Shown here in pieces: positions 1 through 8,124 of a DNA stretch of 64,000 nt. The translations under genes and the position numbers were made by a program. This DNA comes from Varibaculum prostatecancerukia (lineage in GTDB: Bacteria; Actinomycetota; Actinomycetes; Actinomycetales; Actinomycetaceae). The DNA lies in NCBI RefSeq assembly GCF_943169825.2, contig NZ_OW968402.1, forward strand, positions 1,612,001-1,676,000, given 5' to 3'. The number at the start of each line of letters is the position of its first letter. Position 1 is the stretch's first letter. The notes beneath the pieces are model-generated. The model had not been told where the DNA came from. It saw only the letters and a list, made by a program, of their open reading frames with translations, and made no database searches.

Positions 1-1038
1 GCCGGACTGCTTCGCCGATGCGATGCCTTCGGCAATGGCCTCGTGCATCTCGTCGCGGATCCAGTTCTTCTTCGCGAATTCGAAGTTGAATACCTGTCCG
101 AGCTCTTTGGGGCTGGCGTACAGATGCTGCCTGTCAGGGTTCACCCAGGCCTCCGCAACCGCGAAACGCGGAGGATTGTACTGGTTGAACAGCTTCCTCC
201 ATTCACGGTAGATCTCATGCACCTCATCGCGGTCATAGGTCGGATGCGAGCCATCGGAGGGAATGGGCTTGAATACGTCAACATCCCACTGGTCAAGGTC
301 ATCCCGGTCCAGGTCCTTGGCCAAAGCGTGTGCGACATCGACGCGGAAACCGTCCACACCACGGTCACACCAGAACCGCAGCGTCTTGAGGAAGTCATCA
401 CGCACCTCCCTGTTATCCCAGTTGAGATCGGGCTGATCGGGCGTGAAGAGATGCAGATACCATTGGCCGTCGGCCACACGCTTCCAGGCGGAACCGCCGA
501 AGTTGGCGATCCAGTTCGTCGGCGGCAACTCGCCATGCTCGCCCCGCCCCTCGCGGAAGATATACCGTTCTCTCGCCGCGGAACCCGGTTCCGAATTCAG
601 GGCCTGCTGGAACCACGGATGATGGCTGGAGGTATGGTTCGGCACGATGTCCACCACGACCTTGATATCGCGGGAGTGCGCGGCCTCGACCATTTCGCTG
701 AAATCATCCATCGTGCCCAGACGACTGTCCACATTGCGGTAATCGTCCACATCATATCCGCCATCGAGCAAATGGGAGGGGTAGAAAGGGCTGAGCCAGA
801 TCGCGTCGATGCCCAGATCGCTCAGATAGTCCATTCTTGAGGTGATGCCCTTGATATCACCCAAACCCGATCCGGTGCTGTCGCTGAATGACCTCGGGTA
901 GATCTGATAGACCGAAGCCTGTTTCCACCAGAGCTCGTCCTTCAGCGCGTCGGATTCCTGCGCATCGGTTCCGAATACGCCACTCACGGCCGTTGTGTCA
1001 TCCTGGGATACTTTGAGGTTCAATGAATCTGCACTCAT
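1..1038 (-). CDS. GH13 alpha-glucosidase (oligo-1,6-glucosidase-like), 3' end outside window
   Basis: Cytoplasmic glycoside hydrolase family 13 enzyme that releases glucose from alpha-linked oligosaccharides. I translated the minus strand from an ATG at 1038: 346 codons stay open to the window edge, so the C-terminal part of the usual ~550-600 aa is missing from view. Visible are the N-terminal 'WWKQASVYQIYPRSF' entry to the TIM barrel, conserved region I 'DIVPNHTS' near residue 127, region II 'DGFRVDVAHAL' with the nucleophile Asp, and 'VAEAW' with the acid/base Glu. A Val directly after the nucleophile fits alpha-1,6 preference in this family, but that is inference. Wording and GC-rich third positions resemble Bifidobacterium agl genes and differ from the neighbours downstream, suggesting transfer. 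It is divergent from a LacI regulator and shares its operator region. Confidence 0.93.
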   Translation of the reverse strand, partial: MSADSLNLKVSQDDTTAVSGVFGTDAQESDALKDELWWKQASVYQIYPRSFSDSTGSGLGDIKGITSRMDYLSDLGIDAIWLSPFYPSHLLDGGYDVDDYRNVDSRLGTMDDFSEMVEAAHSRDIKVVVDIVPNHTSSHHPWFQQALNSEPGSAARERYIFREGRGEHGELPPTNWIANFGGSAWKRVADGQWYLHLFTPDQPDLNWDNREVRDDFLKTLRFWCDRGVDGFRVDVAHALAKDLDRDDLDQWDVDVFKPIPSDGSHPTYDRDEVHEIYREWRKLFNQYNPPRFAVAEAWVNPDRQHLYASPKELGQVFNFEFAKKNWIRDEMHEAIAEGIASAKQSG

Positions 1039-1095
1039 AGTCAACTCTGACTTTCTTCCAATCGTCATTGATAGTGTTTGGAACAACAACCTTTA

Positions 1096-1132
1096 TGCTA
1101 GCGCTTGCATAAATGTTGTGCAAGCGCTAGCA
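1096..1132. promoter_or_regulatory. Paired LacI-family operator
   Basis: Two 14 bp arms, TGCTAGCGCTTGCA at 1096-1109 and TGCAAGCGCTAGCA at 1119-1132, form a perfect inverted repeat with a 9 bp spacer. Each arm on its own is a near-palindrome around AGCGCT, the central core of LacI-family operators, so this is probably two operator sites, or one extended site. It lies between the divergent alpha-glucosidase and LacI genes and could control both. Operator assignment is inference from the family consensus. Confidence 0.8.
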
Positions 1133-1249
1133 ATAAATAGTCACTGAACTTCGCTCCCCACGTCCCGCCGATGGGATAGCGGGCGGCCGATGGCCCTTCA
1201 CAGTACAATTGCAGCAGTAAGCAGGAGATTCCAGGCGGGACAGAGAAGA

Positions 1250-2296
1250 ATGTTGTTGAAGGATATAGCCGAAATGGCTTCCGTATCACTTTCGACGGTT
1301 TCCCGTGCCCTGCACAACGATGAACGCATCAGCGAGGCCACCCGGCTACGCATCCAGGCCATAGCCGAACGTGAGCATTTCCTGCTGTCGAAAAGCGCTT
1401 CCGCGCTGGCTTCCCGCAAATCCTTCCGTATCAGTGCGCTCTTCGTCGACCGCTTCAACACCTGGTTCACCTCCACGTCATTTGAAGGTCTGTATACGAC
1501 CATCGCAGGAAGCGGATACGATCTCTTTCCCATCGTCTTGCACACCCCGGAACAGATGGACAGCTATTTCCGCAGCATCTCCGAGAACAAGAACACCGAC
1601 GGCATCATCATCGCCTCGATTCTGCTCAGCCCCGAGCAATCCTCCCAGTTGGCGGATGCCAACATCCCCATCGTCGGCCTTGACTCGCAGGACACCGAAG
1701 GCTATGACGCCGCGGTGCTCCTCGATAACACCGCATCCATGCGGGACGCCGCCGAGCACATACGCGATCTCGGGCACCCGCAGGTCGGCCTCGTCGAATT
1801 CCCCCAACCAGGGTCATTCAGGCGATACAGCTTTACCGAACGCATCCCCACCTTCGAACTGGCGTTGGGCGCCGCAGGCTACGATCCGCGGAACGTTCAG
1901 CGTTTCCGTAGCGAGAACAACCGCGCCGATGCCCAGGGCGTCGCCTCTTTGTGCGCACAGATACTGTCCGCCCAGACCCGGCCCACCGTGCTCTTCGTGG
2001 AGACCGACGACTTCGCCATCACACTGATCGCGGCACTGCAACAACGCGGCATCCAGGTGCCACGGGACATCTCGGTCATCGGATTCGACGACAATGCGGC
2101 CTCCGAACTGGTGGGCCTGGTAACCTTCCATCAGGATGCACTCGACGACGCGCGCCTTGCGGCCTCGAAGCTCCTGGACATACTCAACGGCAGACAGCTG
2201 GCCGAAGCATATTCAGGGCTAATACCCAAAATATGTGTCTTTTGCCGGGCGTGTTGGGGTGGTTTAGTGTCCTGCCCAGCCTTTGCGGATGTGTAG
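1250..2296 (+). CDS. LacI-family sugar regulator, 3' end replaced by IS sequence
   Basis: DNA-binding repressor, probably of the adjacent alpha-glucosidase gene. The chosen start is the ATG at 1250 behind an AGAGAAG ribosome site; it puts the LacI helix-turn-helix ('SVSLSTVSRAL') within the first 20 residues, whereas the frame's earlier ATG at 1190 would add an unusual 20-residue leader. The periplasmic-binding-protein-like effector domain follows, with 'DGIIIASILLSPEQ' and 'ISVIGFDDNAASELV'. The native sequence ends at 2215 where the IS inverted repeat begins, and the frame continues about 27 codons into the element ('IPKICVFCRACWGG'). Roughly the last 20-30 native residues, part of the C-terminal subdomain, are lost, so inducer response or dimer stability may be impaired. 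GC-rich codon use matches the glucosidase and not the rest of the window. Confidence 0.88.
   Translation: MLLKDIAEMASVSLSTVSRALHNDERISEATRLRIQAIAEREHFLLSKSASALASRKSFRISALFVDRFNTWFTSTSFEGLYTTIAGSGYDLFPIVLHTPEQMDSYFRSISENKNTDGIIIASILLSPEQSSQLADANIPIVGLDSQDTEGYDAAVLLDNTASMRDAAEHIRDLGHPQVGLVEFPQPGSFRRYSFTERIPTFELALGAAGYDPRNVQRFRSENNRADAQGVASLCAQILSAQTRPTVLFVETDDFAITLIAALQQRGIQVPRDISVIGFDDNAASELVGLVTFHQDALDDARLAASKLLDILNGRQLAEAYSGLIPKICVFCRACWGGLVSCPAFADV
2216..2255 (+). repeat. IS3 element left inverted repeat
   Basis: Begins GGGCTAATACCCAAAATATG and runs through CCGGGCGTGTT. It matches the reverse complement of 3702-3740 except for one extra A in the A-run and one G/T difference. Confidence 0.88.
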
Positions 2297-2361
2297 GGAT
2301 CCGTTTTGGTATGAAGTGTCCCAGGTTTTGTTCCGTTTGAGTAGATGGGAAAATCTGGATT

Positions 2362-2676
2362 ATGCCTAAGAAATTTGATCAGGATGCGAAGGATCGTGTG
2401 GTTCGTCTTGTTGAGGATCGGGTTCTTGCGGAGAATTTGTCCTTGCGGGAAGCGTGTCAGGTGGTTGCGCCAAGGCTTGGTGTTTCCTGGCATACTGCTC
2501 GCCAGTGGGTGCAGCGCTCTCGTCGTGAGGGTCGTGTTCACCGCCTAGAGGAGGACGTGATTGTTGAGAATGCTAGGTTGCGGCGTGAGAATCAGCAGCT
2601 GCGTGATACGAACGAGTTACTCAAAGCGGCGTCGGCTTTTTTCGCGTCAGAACTCGACCCGCAACGTCGGAAATGA
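2362..2676 (+). CDS. IS3-family transposase OrfA
   Basis: 104 aa helix-turn-helix protein that recognises the ends of the IS3 element. The N-terminal part is the transposase_8 HTH ('LSLREACQVVAPRLGVSW') and the C-terminal part is a leucine-zipper coiled coil ('LRRENQQLRDTNELLKAAS'), the standard OrfA arrangement. Its stop at 2674-2676 overlaps the orfB ATG at 2673 in the -1 frame, the usual place for a frameshift that makes the OrfAB transposase. The gene looks complete, but without a functional OrfB it could at most act as a regulator of related copies. Confidence 0.9.
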   Translation: MPKKFDQDAKDRVVRLVEDRVLAENLSLREACQVVAPRLGVSWHTARQWVQRSRREGRVHRLEEDVIVENARLRRENQQLRDTNELLKAASAFFASELDPQRRK

Positions 2677-3679
2677 TCGCTTTCATTGACCGGTACAGGG
2701 ATCATTTTTCGGTCGAGTTCATTTGCGCGACGTTGAATGTTCATCGTGAGGGTGGTTTCATTACCTCTCGTGGCCTCGGCAATCCAAATCTCGTGGGGTA
2801 AGTGCTCGCGCTTTGCGTGATGTGGTTGTTATTGAGCGGATCAAACAGATACACCGTGATAATTACAGCGTTTATGGGATACGCAAGATGTAGTTGGAAA
2901 TCCTATAGATTTCCCTACCATTTCCTTGGCTTCACCAATACGAGCCAGCTCGATATTGGGTTCGGCCTGCGTTACGGTGGCATGCTCTTCGCCGTGAGGG
3001 TATCAGTATTGACCTGAAGCAAACAGCTCGATTGATGCGTCTAGCAGGTGTGAGAGGGAAGATGAAGGGCAAATGCCCGATAACTACCCGGAAAGCCGGT
3101 AGGGAAGATACCCGTCCTGATTTGGTAAAGCGTGACTTTAGAGCGCTAGCCCCGAATCGTTTGTGGGTAGTAGATATTACCTATGTTCGCACAGTCAAGG
3201 GATTTGTGTATGCGGCGTTCGTAACTGACGTGTTTTCCCGCAAGATTGTTGGTTGGGCGCTATCGGATTCGATGCGTACGAAATCTCTACCGTTGCAGGC
3301 ACTCAATCAGGCGGTATTGTCAGCTAAGGAAACTGCGGGTCTGGTACATCATTCAGATCATGGATCCCAATACGTAAGCATCGTCTATAACGACACGCTC
3401 ACCAATGCCGGGATTAGACCCTCAACCGGAACCATTGGTGATTCTTACGATAACGCGATAGCAGAAAACGTTAACGGCTCATATAAAAATAAGCTCATCC
3501 ACACCCGCCGGTGGAACAACGTAATAGAGGTAGAAATCGCGACATTTCAATGGGTGTCATGGTGGAACGAACACCGCCTCCACCAAGCGCTAAGCTACCG
3601 CACACCCAGAGAAATCGAGACCGAATATTGGGGAAAACACAAACACCAAGTAATAATAGAAAACAAGGCAAACGCCTAG
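2673..3679 (+). pseudogene. IS3-family transposase OrfB (DDE), broken
   Basis: The frame starts at 2673 ('MIAFIDRYRDHF'), shifts near 2771 and ends early; the +1 frame continues as 'SARALRDVVVIERIK' until an in-frame TAG around 2890. About 80 bp after that does not align with the expected transposase text. The reading resumes near 2980 ('HALRREGISIDLKQTARLMR') and is then open to 3679. The catalytic core is present in this last part: 'LWVVDITYV' with the first Asp, 'HHSDHGSQY' with the second, and 'AENVNGSYKNKLI' with the Glu. The C-terminal 215 aa could still be translated from 3032, but no full-length transposase is possible. Confidence 0.88.
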
Positions 3680-3701
3680 GAACAAAACCCAGGACAGTTC
3701 A

Positions 3702-3740
3702 AACACGCCCGGAAAAAGACACATATTTGGGTATTAGCCC
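3702..3740 (-). repeat. IS3 element right inverted repeat
   Basis: Ends …TTTGGGTATTAGCCC at 3740 and is the inverted counterpart of 2216-2255 (39 versus 40 bp). It defines the right boundary of the element; GTTACACTTA outside it does not repeat the left flank. Confidence 0.88.
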
Positions 3741-3804
3741 GTTACACTTAACAATCAATTCCCGTTTTCAAGGGGGAAGACTCACATCTCAAGGAGTAGA
3801 GACA

Positions 3805-5094
3805 ATGGGGACTAATTCAAAAGCTTCAATGAAACCCGCAGCATCCTTCGAACCAAAGAATCCTGGTTTATGGACCTATGTAGCATTTACACTCGCTAAC
3901 CTAGGTCTGTGCATCGTCTACGGATCGGCATTGCAAGTTTTACTTGCTACGCAAGTTGACGCGATTGTAGGACCAGAAAATCGGGTGGGACAGCTTGCTA
4001 TTGTAACTAGCGTTGGCGCTGTATCTTCAATGATTGCTCAGCCTGTTGCAGGGTGGATAGCGGATAAAACACATGTACGCTTTGGAAAGCGTAATTTTTG
4101 GATTTTTATTGGTGGTATTTGCTCTCTCTTCGTATTATTTCCATTAGCTTTCAGCAACAGTGTTTGGATGATTACGCTTCTTTGGGCGGCTTGCATGTGG
4201 CCACTTAACACCATTCAAGTTAATCTCAGCGCTTTCATCCCAGAGCGCACCCCGATTAATCGCAGGGGTCTCATGTCTGGCGTGATGGGAGTCGCAAGAT
4301 ACGGAGGTATGACCATTGGAGTCATTATTGTCGGTCAAGTCGCCTCTACCATTCCTTCTTATATAATTGTTGGAGTTACATGCGCACTAACTGCAATGCT
4401 TTATTCCTTCACCACTAAAGATTTATCTTTGGCTGAACGTCAAGAGGCAATCGCTACTGATTCAGATAAGTCCCCTTCGGAGGTGAACAGAGGAAAGAAC
4501 GTTTTATTCACCTCAGCCGCACACGATTTTTGGCTCGCATTCGCATCAAGATTCTGCGTGATTGGCTCATATTTCCTTGTGACCGGATACATGCTGTATA
4601 TGCTGCAGGACTATATTGGCTACGGGGATCAAACCCTGGTTGCTGCAGCTGCAGGAGTGGGCATCGTCACCGCCGTTATAACAATTGGAAACTTAGTATG
4701 TTCTGTTCTGGGCGGTATGCTCTCAGATCGCCTAGGTAAAATGAAAATTTTTATTGTGGGTGCCGCCGCACTATTTGCGGTCCCTGCTATCCTTATGTAT
4801 TTTTTTCCGTCATGGAAAATGTTACTAGTTTCTGCAGCTTTAATCGGCATCGGATTTGGAACCTATAACTCGGTTGACCAAGCGCTTGTCGCACGCGTGC
4901 TGCCGTCGAAGGAGACTGCAGCGAGAGATTTAGGCATTATTAACTTTGCTGATGCTGGACCACAGACTGTTGCGCCTACTATTGCTGCCGGTATTGTTGC
5001 TTTTACAGGCGACTATGGAGTCATCTTCCTTGCTATGGGATTCTTCTGTGTAATTGGAGCAGTAATCGCTCTACGTATTAGGGGTGTGGATTAA
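3805..5094 (+). CDS. MFS transporter, GPH/SLC45 sugar-cation type
   Basis: Inner-membrane secondary transporter of 429 aa with about twelve hydrophobic segments. The start is ATG 3805 behind AAGGAG at 3791-3796; an upstream extension of the frame reads antisense-like IS sequence and is not real. Between helices 2 and 3, 'GWIADKTHVRFGKRNFW' matches the D-x-T-x-x-R-F-G-R/K signature of the GPH/SLC45 branch, whose members move sugars or glucosides with cations. The substrate is unknown; glucosides would suit the nearby alpha-glucosidase. The coding sequence is clearly more AT-rich than both the glucosidase region and the housekeeping genes, so it probably has its own origin. Only 64 bp separate it from the IS end, so its native promoter may be gone and expression may depend on the IS. 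Confidence 0.87.
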   Translation: MGTNSKASMKPAASFEPKNPGLWTYVAFTLANLGLCIVYGSALQVLLATQVDAIVGPENRVGQLAIVTSVGAVSSMIAQPVAGWIADKTHVRFGKRNFWIFIGGICSLFVLFPLAFSNSVWMITLLWAACMWPLNTIQVNLSAFIPERTPINRRGLMSGVMGVARYGGMTIGVIIVGQVASTIPSYIIVGVTCALTAMLYSFTTKDLSLAERQEAIATDSDKSPSEVNRGKNVLFTSAAHDFWLAFASRFCVIGSYFLVTGYMLYMLQDYIGYGDQTLVAAAAGVGIVTAVITIGNLVCSVLGGMLSDRLGKMKIFIVGAAALFAVPAILMYFFPSWKMLLVSAALIGIGFGTYNSVDQALVARVLPSKETAARDLGIINFADAGPQTVAPTIAAGIVAFTGDYGVIFLAMGFFCVIGAVIALRIRGVD

Positions 5095-5230
5095 AAGCCT
5101 GGGTATATTTTAAGGGGAATTATTATTGCAATCTATCCAATTATCTAAGGAACTCTCGATACTTAAAAACTAATGTAAGCAGAATCCTGAGAGCCAGGGA
5201 AAAATATAGCTGGTTTCAAATGGATGAATC

Positions 5231-5570
5231 CTACTGGGTTTTGTTCCGCTTCTTATACAAGGGTCGGTTGACTGGCTCGGTGTTGATTATAGCTTGCGAT
5301 AATCTCCTCTGGGTAGCGTAGCCTAGGGGTTCGTGGAGGCGGTGGTTGTTCCACCAGTACACCCGGTTCAGGGTTTCCCACTCGATTTGGCTACACGAGC
5401 GCCAAGTGCAACAGTAGATTAACTGAGCCTTGTTTAGTCCGCCTACGGTTCGGCTTGGCGTTATCGTAAGAATCGCCGACGCTGCCAGTAGAGGACTTTA
5501 CACCGTAGTCGGCAAGTTTTTCATGGTATCTGATATAAATGTATTCCGATCAGTGACTGCTATGGCGAAT
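5231..5570 (-). pseudogene. IS3-family transposase remnant (C-terminal part)
   Basis: Reading the minus strand gives the C-terminal end of an IS3 OrfB: 'KAQLIYCCTWRSC', 'QIEWETLNRVYWWNNHRLHE', and a stop at 5231-5233. Upstream of it the expected 'SSTGSVGDSYDNA' text appears in a different frame, and the Glu-containing 'AE-TVGGLN' segment is split by a frameshift around 5450. No inverted-repeat ends were found. The sequence differs from the element at 2216-3740, so it is a separate, older insertion. Outside it, the gaps 5095-5230 and 5571-5787 are AT-rich and show no gene; the latter should contain the promoter of the glycerate kinase gene. Confidence 0.8.
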
Positions 5571-5787
5571 CGGATCTTTTAGATTTACCCTGGCGCAGTA
5601 TTCGTGTTTAAACACACCATTTTTAGAGCTCCCACTAAAACAGGGGTGGAAGGGCAGCCCACAGGGATCTGCTTTTTTATATTCATTCTCTCTTAGCTAC
5701 CCCTAGAAACAGCTAAGCTACTAATATTCGCTGGTGGGACAGGCGAGTCAGCCGACTACCCCGCCAGTGATAAAGATCGGAGAAGTA

Positions 5788-6933
5788 ATGAAGTTTGTCC
5801 TTGCTCCAGACTCGTTCAAGGGAACCATGAGCGCTGCCACGGTCGCCGCTACCATGAGCAGCGGCGTTCGCGACGTTTTCCCCGATGCCGAATGTGTCGA
5901 GGTGCCCATGGCTGACGGTGGGGAAGGTACCGCCCGATCCTTAGTTGCTGCACTCGGCGGTGAAATGCGTTCGGCTCAAGTAGCCGATGCATTAGGGCGC
6001 CCTAGGCCCGCACACTTCGGATGGATTGCAGCAAGAATGCTCGCAGTCGTCGAAATCGCAGAAGCTGCCGGTATCGAACATTTAGCTTTAGAAGAGTTAG
6101 ATCCTCATCAAGCCACTACTGCGGGCGTAGGGCAGCTGCTCAATCAGATACTTGAGCTTTCCCCCACTAGCCTGATTGTTGGTTTAGGTGGCTCTGCCAC
6201 TAACGATGGTGGCTGGGGAATGGCGCAGGAGTTGGGAGCAGTTGCTAAAAATAGCTCCGGTGACCTCATCGATAGCTGCCCACTAGCCTTAGCTGATGCT
6301 GCCAGCCTAGATATCAGCAACCTCAGTAAACGTTGGCAAAAAATAACGGTCACCCTTGCTTGCGATGTCGATAACCCGCTCACCGGAGAAAGAGGTGCCA
6401 CCGCGGTTTTCGGCCCCCAAAAGGGGGTGCAGCCTGAAGAAATCGCCATATTTGATGCAGCTTTAGCGCAATGGGGAAAGCTTTTAGATAAAGCTAGTGG
6501 TCATCCCGTAAGTGAAACTCCCGGCGCGGGAGCCGCAGGCGGCTTAGGGGCAGCTTTTATGGCATTGTTAGGCGCAAAACCGCAAAGCGGGGTCAACGTG
6601 GTAATCGATGCCGTCAATCTAGAGGATCAGCTAGCCGGGGCAGACTTTGTTTTCACTGGAGAAGGCGCCATGGATTTCCAAACTAAATTCGGTAAAACCC
6701 CCTGGGGAGTTATGCTCACTGCCCGCAAACATAACATTCCTACTATCGCATTCACCGGCAATTTAGGACGCAACGCAGAGTCACTACACGAAAACGGCTT
6801 TGCCGCCATCGTCCCGACCGTACGCGAAGTAGGGAGCTTAACCGAGGCTCTCGAAAAAGCTCAGTCATCGCTGCGTGAATCAGTGCGTATGACCTGCCGG
6901 ATACTTGCTGCGCCAACTTTCCCGCGTGACTGA
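5788..6933 (+). CDS. glxK: Glycerate kinase
   Basis: Phosphorylates D-glycerate to a phosphoglycerate (2-phosphoglycerate in most characterised members), feeding glycerate from sugar-acid or glyoxylate degradation into glycolysis; cytoplasmic. The 381 aa length and motifs fit glycerate kinase type 1 (GarK/GlxK): 'APDSFKGTMSA' at the N-terminus, 'MADGGEGT' near residue 45, 'VGLGGSATNDGG' near residue 133, and 'TPGAGAAGGLGAAF' further on. ATG 5788 was chosen because GGAGA lies 4 bases upstream and the family begins M-K-x-V-L-A-P-D; the frame is open 54 bases further upstream but without family similarity. It appears monocistronic, downstream of the IS remnant, and has no other glycerate-pathway gene beside it. 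Confidence 0.93.
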   Translation: MKFVLAPDSFKGTMSAATVAATMSSGVRDVFPDAECVEVPMADGGEGTARSLVAALGGEMRSAQVADALGRPRPAHFGWIAARMLAVVEIAEAAGIEHLALEELDPHQATTAGVGQLLNQILELSPTSLIVGLGGSATNDGGWGMAQELGAVAKNSSGDLIDSCPLALADAASLDISNLSKRWQKITVTLACDVDNPLTGERGATAVFGPQKGVQPEEIAIFDAALAQWGKLLDKASGHPVSETPGAGAAGGLGAAFMALLGAKPQSGVNVVIDAVNLEDQLAGADFVFTGEGAMDFQTKFGKTPWGVMLTARKHNIPTIAFTGNLGRNAESLHENGFAAIVPTVREVGSLTEALEKAQSSLRESVRMTCRILAAPTFPRD

Positions 6934-7013
6934 ATAATAAAAACGGATAGGGTGCATTTACGGGAAACCAGCAAGATCCTTCCGCTTTTCTAGCGCGCTG
7001 ATAATTTTAGAGA

Positions 7014-7661
7014 ATGACTAATAAAAATAAGCTATCCCCCGAAGATGCGAGAAAATTTATTAATGACGACCCCTGGAACTGGCTGCCTGGCAGGCATTGC
7101 TCCTCTGTTCGCAAGCGATGCTCTTCTGTTCACTTGGGTGAAGAAGAAGGCATTCGTATTTTAAGAGCTCGCGAGCAAGCCGCTCTGACTCCCGTCTCGC
7201 CAGAACAGATTGCTAACTATGCGAATGAGTTTCTAGCTGCCTTAGGGATTCCGGAAGTTGAAACCCCCAGATTTGCTTTTCCACCTGGACTAACCGATGA
7301 CGAACTGGACCGGTATCTAGAGGAAAATCTGTACGAACCAATAAGTGCCTCGGGAGGAAATCGTAAGGACTTGGTTTGGATGAAATTCACCGACCAAGGT
7401 TTTCTGGGGGTGGTAGCGGCAAGTGCCGACATCAATTTTGACATTCGAAAAGACGGAGAAACCGACCTAGGAAAACGAACCGTAGCAGGAATAATCGTTC
7501 ATGGACTCAAGCAAACGTGGGATAGAAGCTTCGTGCTAGCGTTTCCTCTCAAATCAATACCAGAAGATTTGACATGCAGTGGCATAGAAACCGGCATCGG
7601 AAACTATCTGATCAGCCAGGATGTCCCGATATTGGACTATTACTCCCACAGGTACTTCTAG
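7014..7661 (+). CDS. Hypothetical protein, 215 aa
   Basis: I do not recognise this gene. It encodes a soluble, acidic protein of 215 aa with no signal peptide or membrane helix. The first 40 residues contain a short Cys/Ser/Arg-rich stretch ('RHCSSVRKRCSSVH') with an internal near-repeat, RxCSSV twice, which may reflect a small local duplication. The rest has alternating strand-like hydrophobic segments ('LVWMKFTDQGFLGVVAAS', 'GIIVHGLKQTWDRSFVLAFP') and ends '…DYYSHRYF', which gives the impression of an immunity- or toxin-type cytoplasmic protein; this is only an impression. It begins 80 bp after the glycerate kinase stop and precedes a tRNA on the opposite strand. No ribosome site stands out before ATG 7014. 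Confidence 0.7.
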   Translation: MTNKNKLSPEDARKFINDDPWNWLPGRHCSSVRKRCSSVHLGEEEGIRILRAREQAALTPVSPEQIANYANEFLAALGIPEVETPRFAFPPGLTDDELDRYLEENLYEPISASGGNRKDLVWMKFTDQGFLGVVAASADINFDIRKDGETDLGKRTVAGIIVHGLKQTWDRSFVLAFPLKSIPEDLTCSGIETGIGNYLISQDVPILDYYSHRYF

Positions 7662-7764
7662 ATCCCAGGCGCGACGGTCAGCCTGCCCAACAGTGGGGTT
7701 CTTCCCCTTAATCGGGAAAACACCAGGATCACATCCTGGCTACGGGGCGACAATTATTCTCGCG

Positions 7765-7840
7765 TGGAGCCGACTATCGGACTCGAACCGATGACCTGCT
7801 GTTTACAAGACAGCTGCTCTACCAACTGAGCTAAGTCGGC
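7765..7840 (-). tRNA. tRNA-Thr (anticodon UGU), CCA encoded
   Basis: The minus strand folds into a full cloverleaf: acceptor GCCGACT/AGTCGGC, D arm GCTC-GAGC, anticodon stem GCTGT/ACAGC with loop CTTGTAA giving anticodon TGT, T arm ATCGG-TTCGAGT-CCGAT, discriminator T and an encoded CCA at 7765-7767. The gene stands alone between convergent genes. The flanks 7662-7764 and 7841-8124 hold short palindromes (for example CCAGGAT/ATCCTGG near 7723-7740) but no gene that I can support. Confidence 0.95.
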
Positions 7841-8124
7841 GGGTACGTAACCCGTACAGAGGGCGCGCCGCGCGCGAAGCGTCCGCAACCCTTACGAAAC
7901 CAGCGCATCGGGTAGGTATCAAGTACCCGTAGCCCTCGCCTCGCGTCCTCGAAAATGAAGACGCCCTTTAGTTTGTCACGGCTTTAGTAAATGAACAAAA
8001 CCGCAGCTAGTTGGCACCCGGTTCTTATGGTTTTCTGGGCAGCTAAAAGATAGCTCTCACCCAGCCACAGCGGGCTAAAACCTGGCCGAGAACAGGTCCC
8101 TGCCTAGCTAGCAGTCCCCCTGAC

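Larger units (their letters stand above)
2216..3740 (+). mobile_element. IS3-family insertion sequence, about 1.5 kb, decayed
   Basis: The element is bounded by imperfect terminal inverted repeats of about 40 bp and carries the two-frame orfA/orfB layout of the IS3 family. OrfA is intact but orfB has a frameshift, an in-frame stop and a scrambled segment, so this copy should not move by itself. The bases outside the ends differ (…ATTCA on the left, GTTAC… on the right), so I see no 3-4 bp target duplication. That suggests the flanks were rearranged after insertion, for example by recombination between two copies or an adjacent deletion. The left end cuts the LacI gene; the right end sits 64 bp before the MFS start. 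Confidence 0.9.

Noticed and set aside
43-840. A 265-codon open frame on the plus strand
   Set aside because: It is antisense to the alpha-glucosidase, whose motifs are unmistakable on the minus strand; the frame is a by-product of GC-rich third positions.
7662-7764. Second tRNA or other small RNA next to tRNA-Thr
   Set aside because: Short palindromes are present but no cloverleaf, T-loop sequence or other family signature can be formed.
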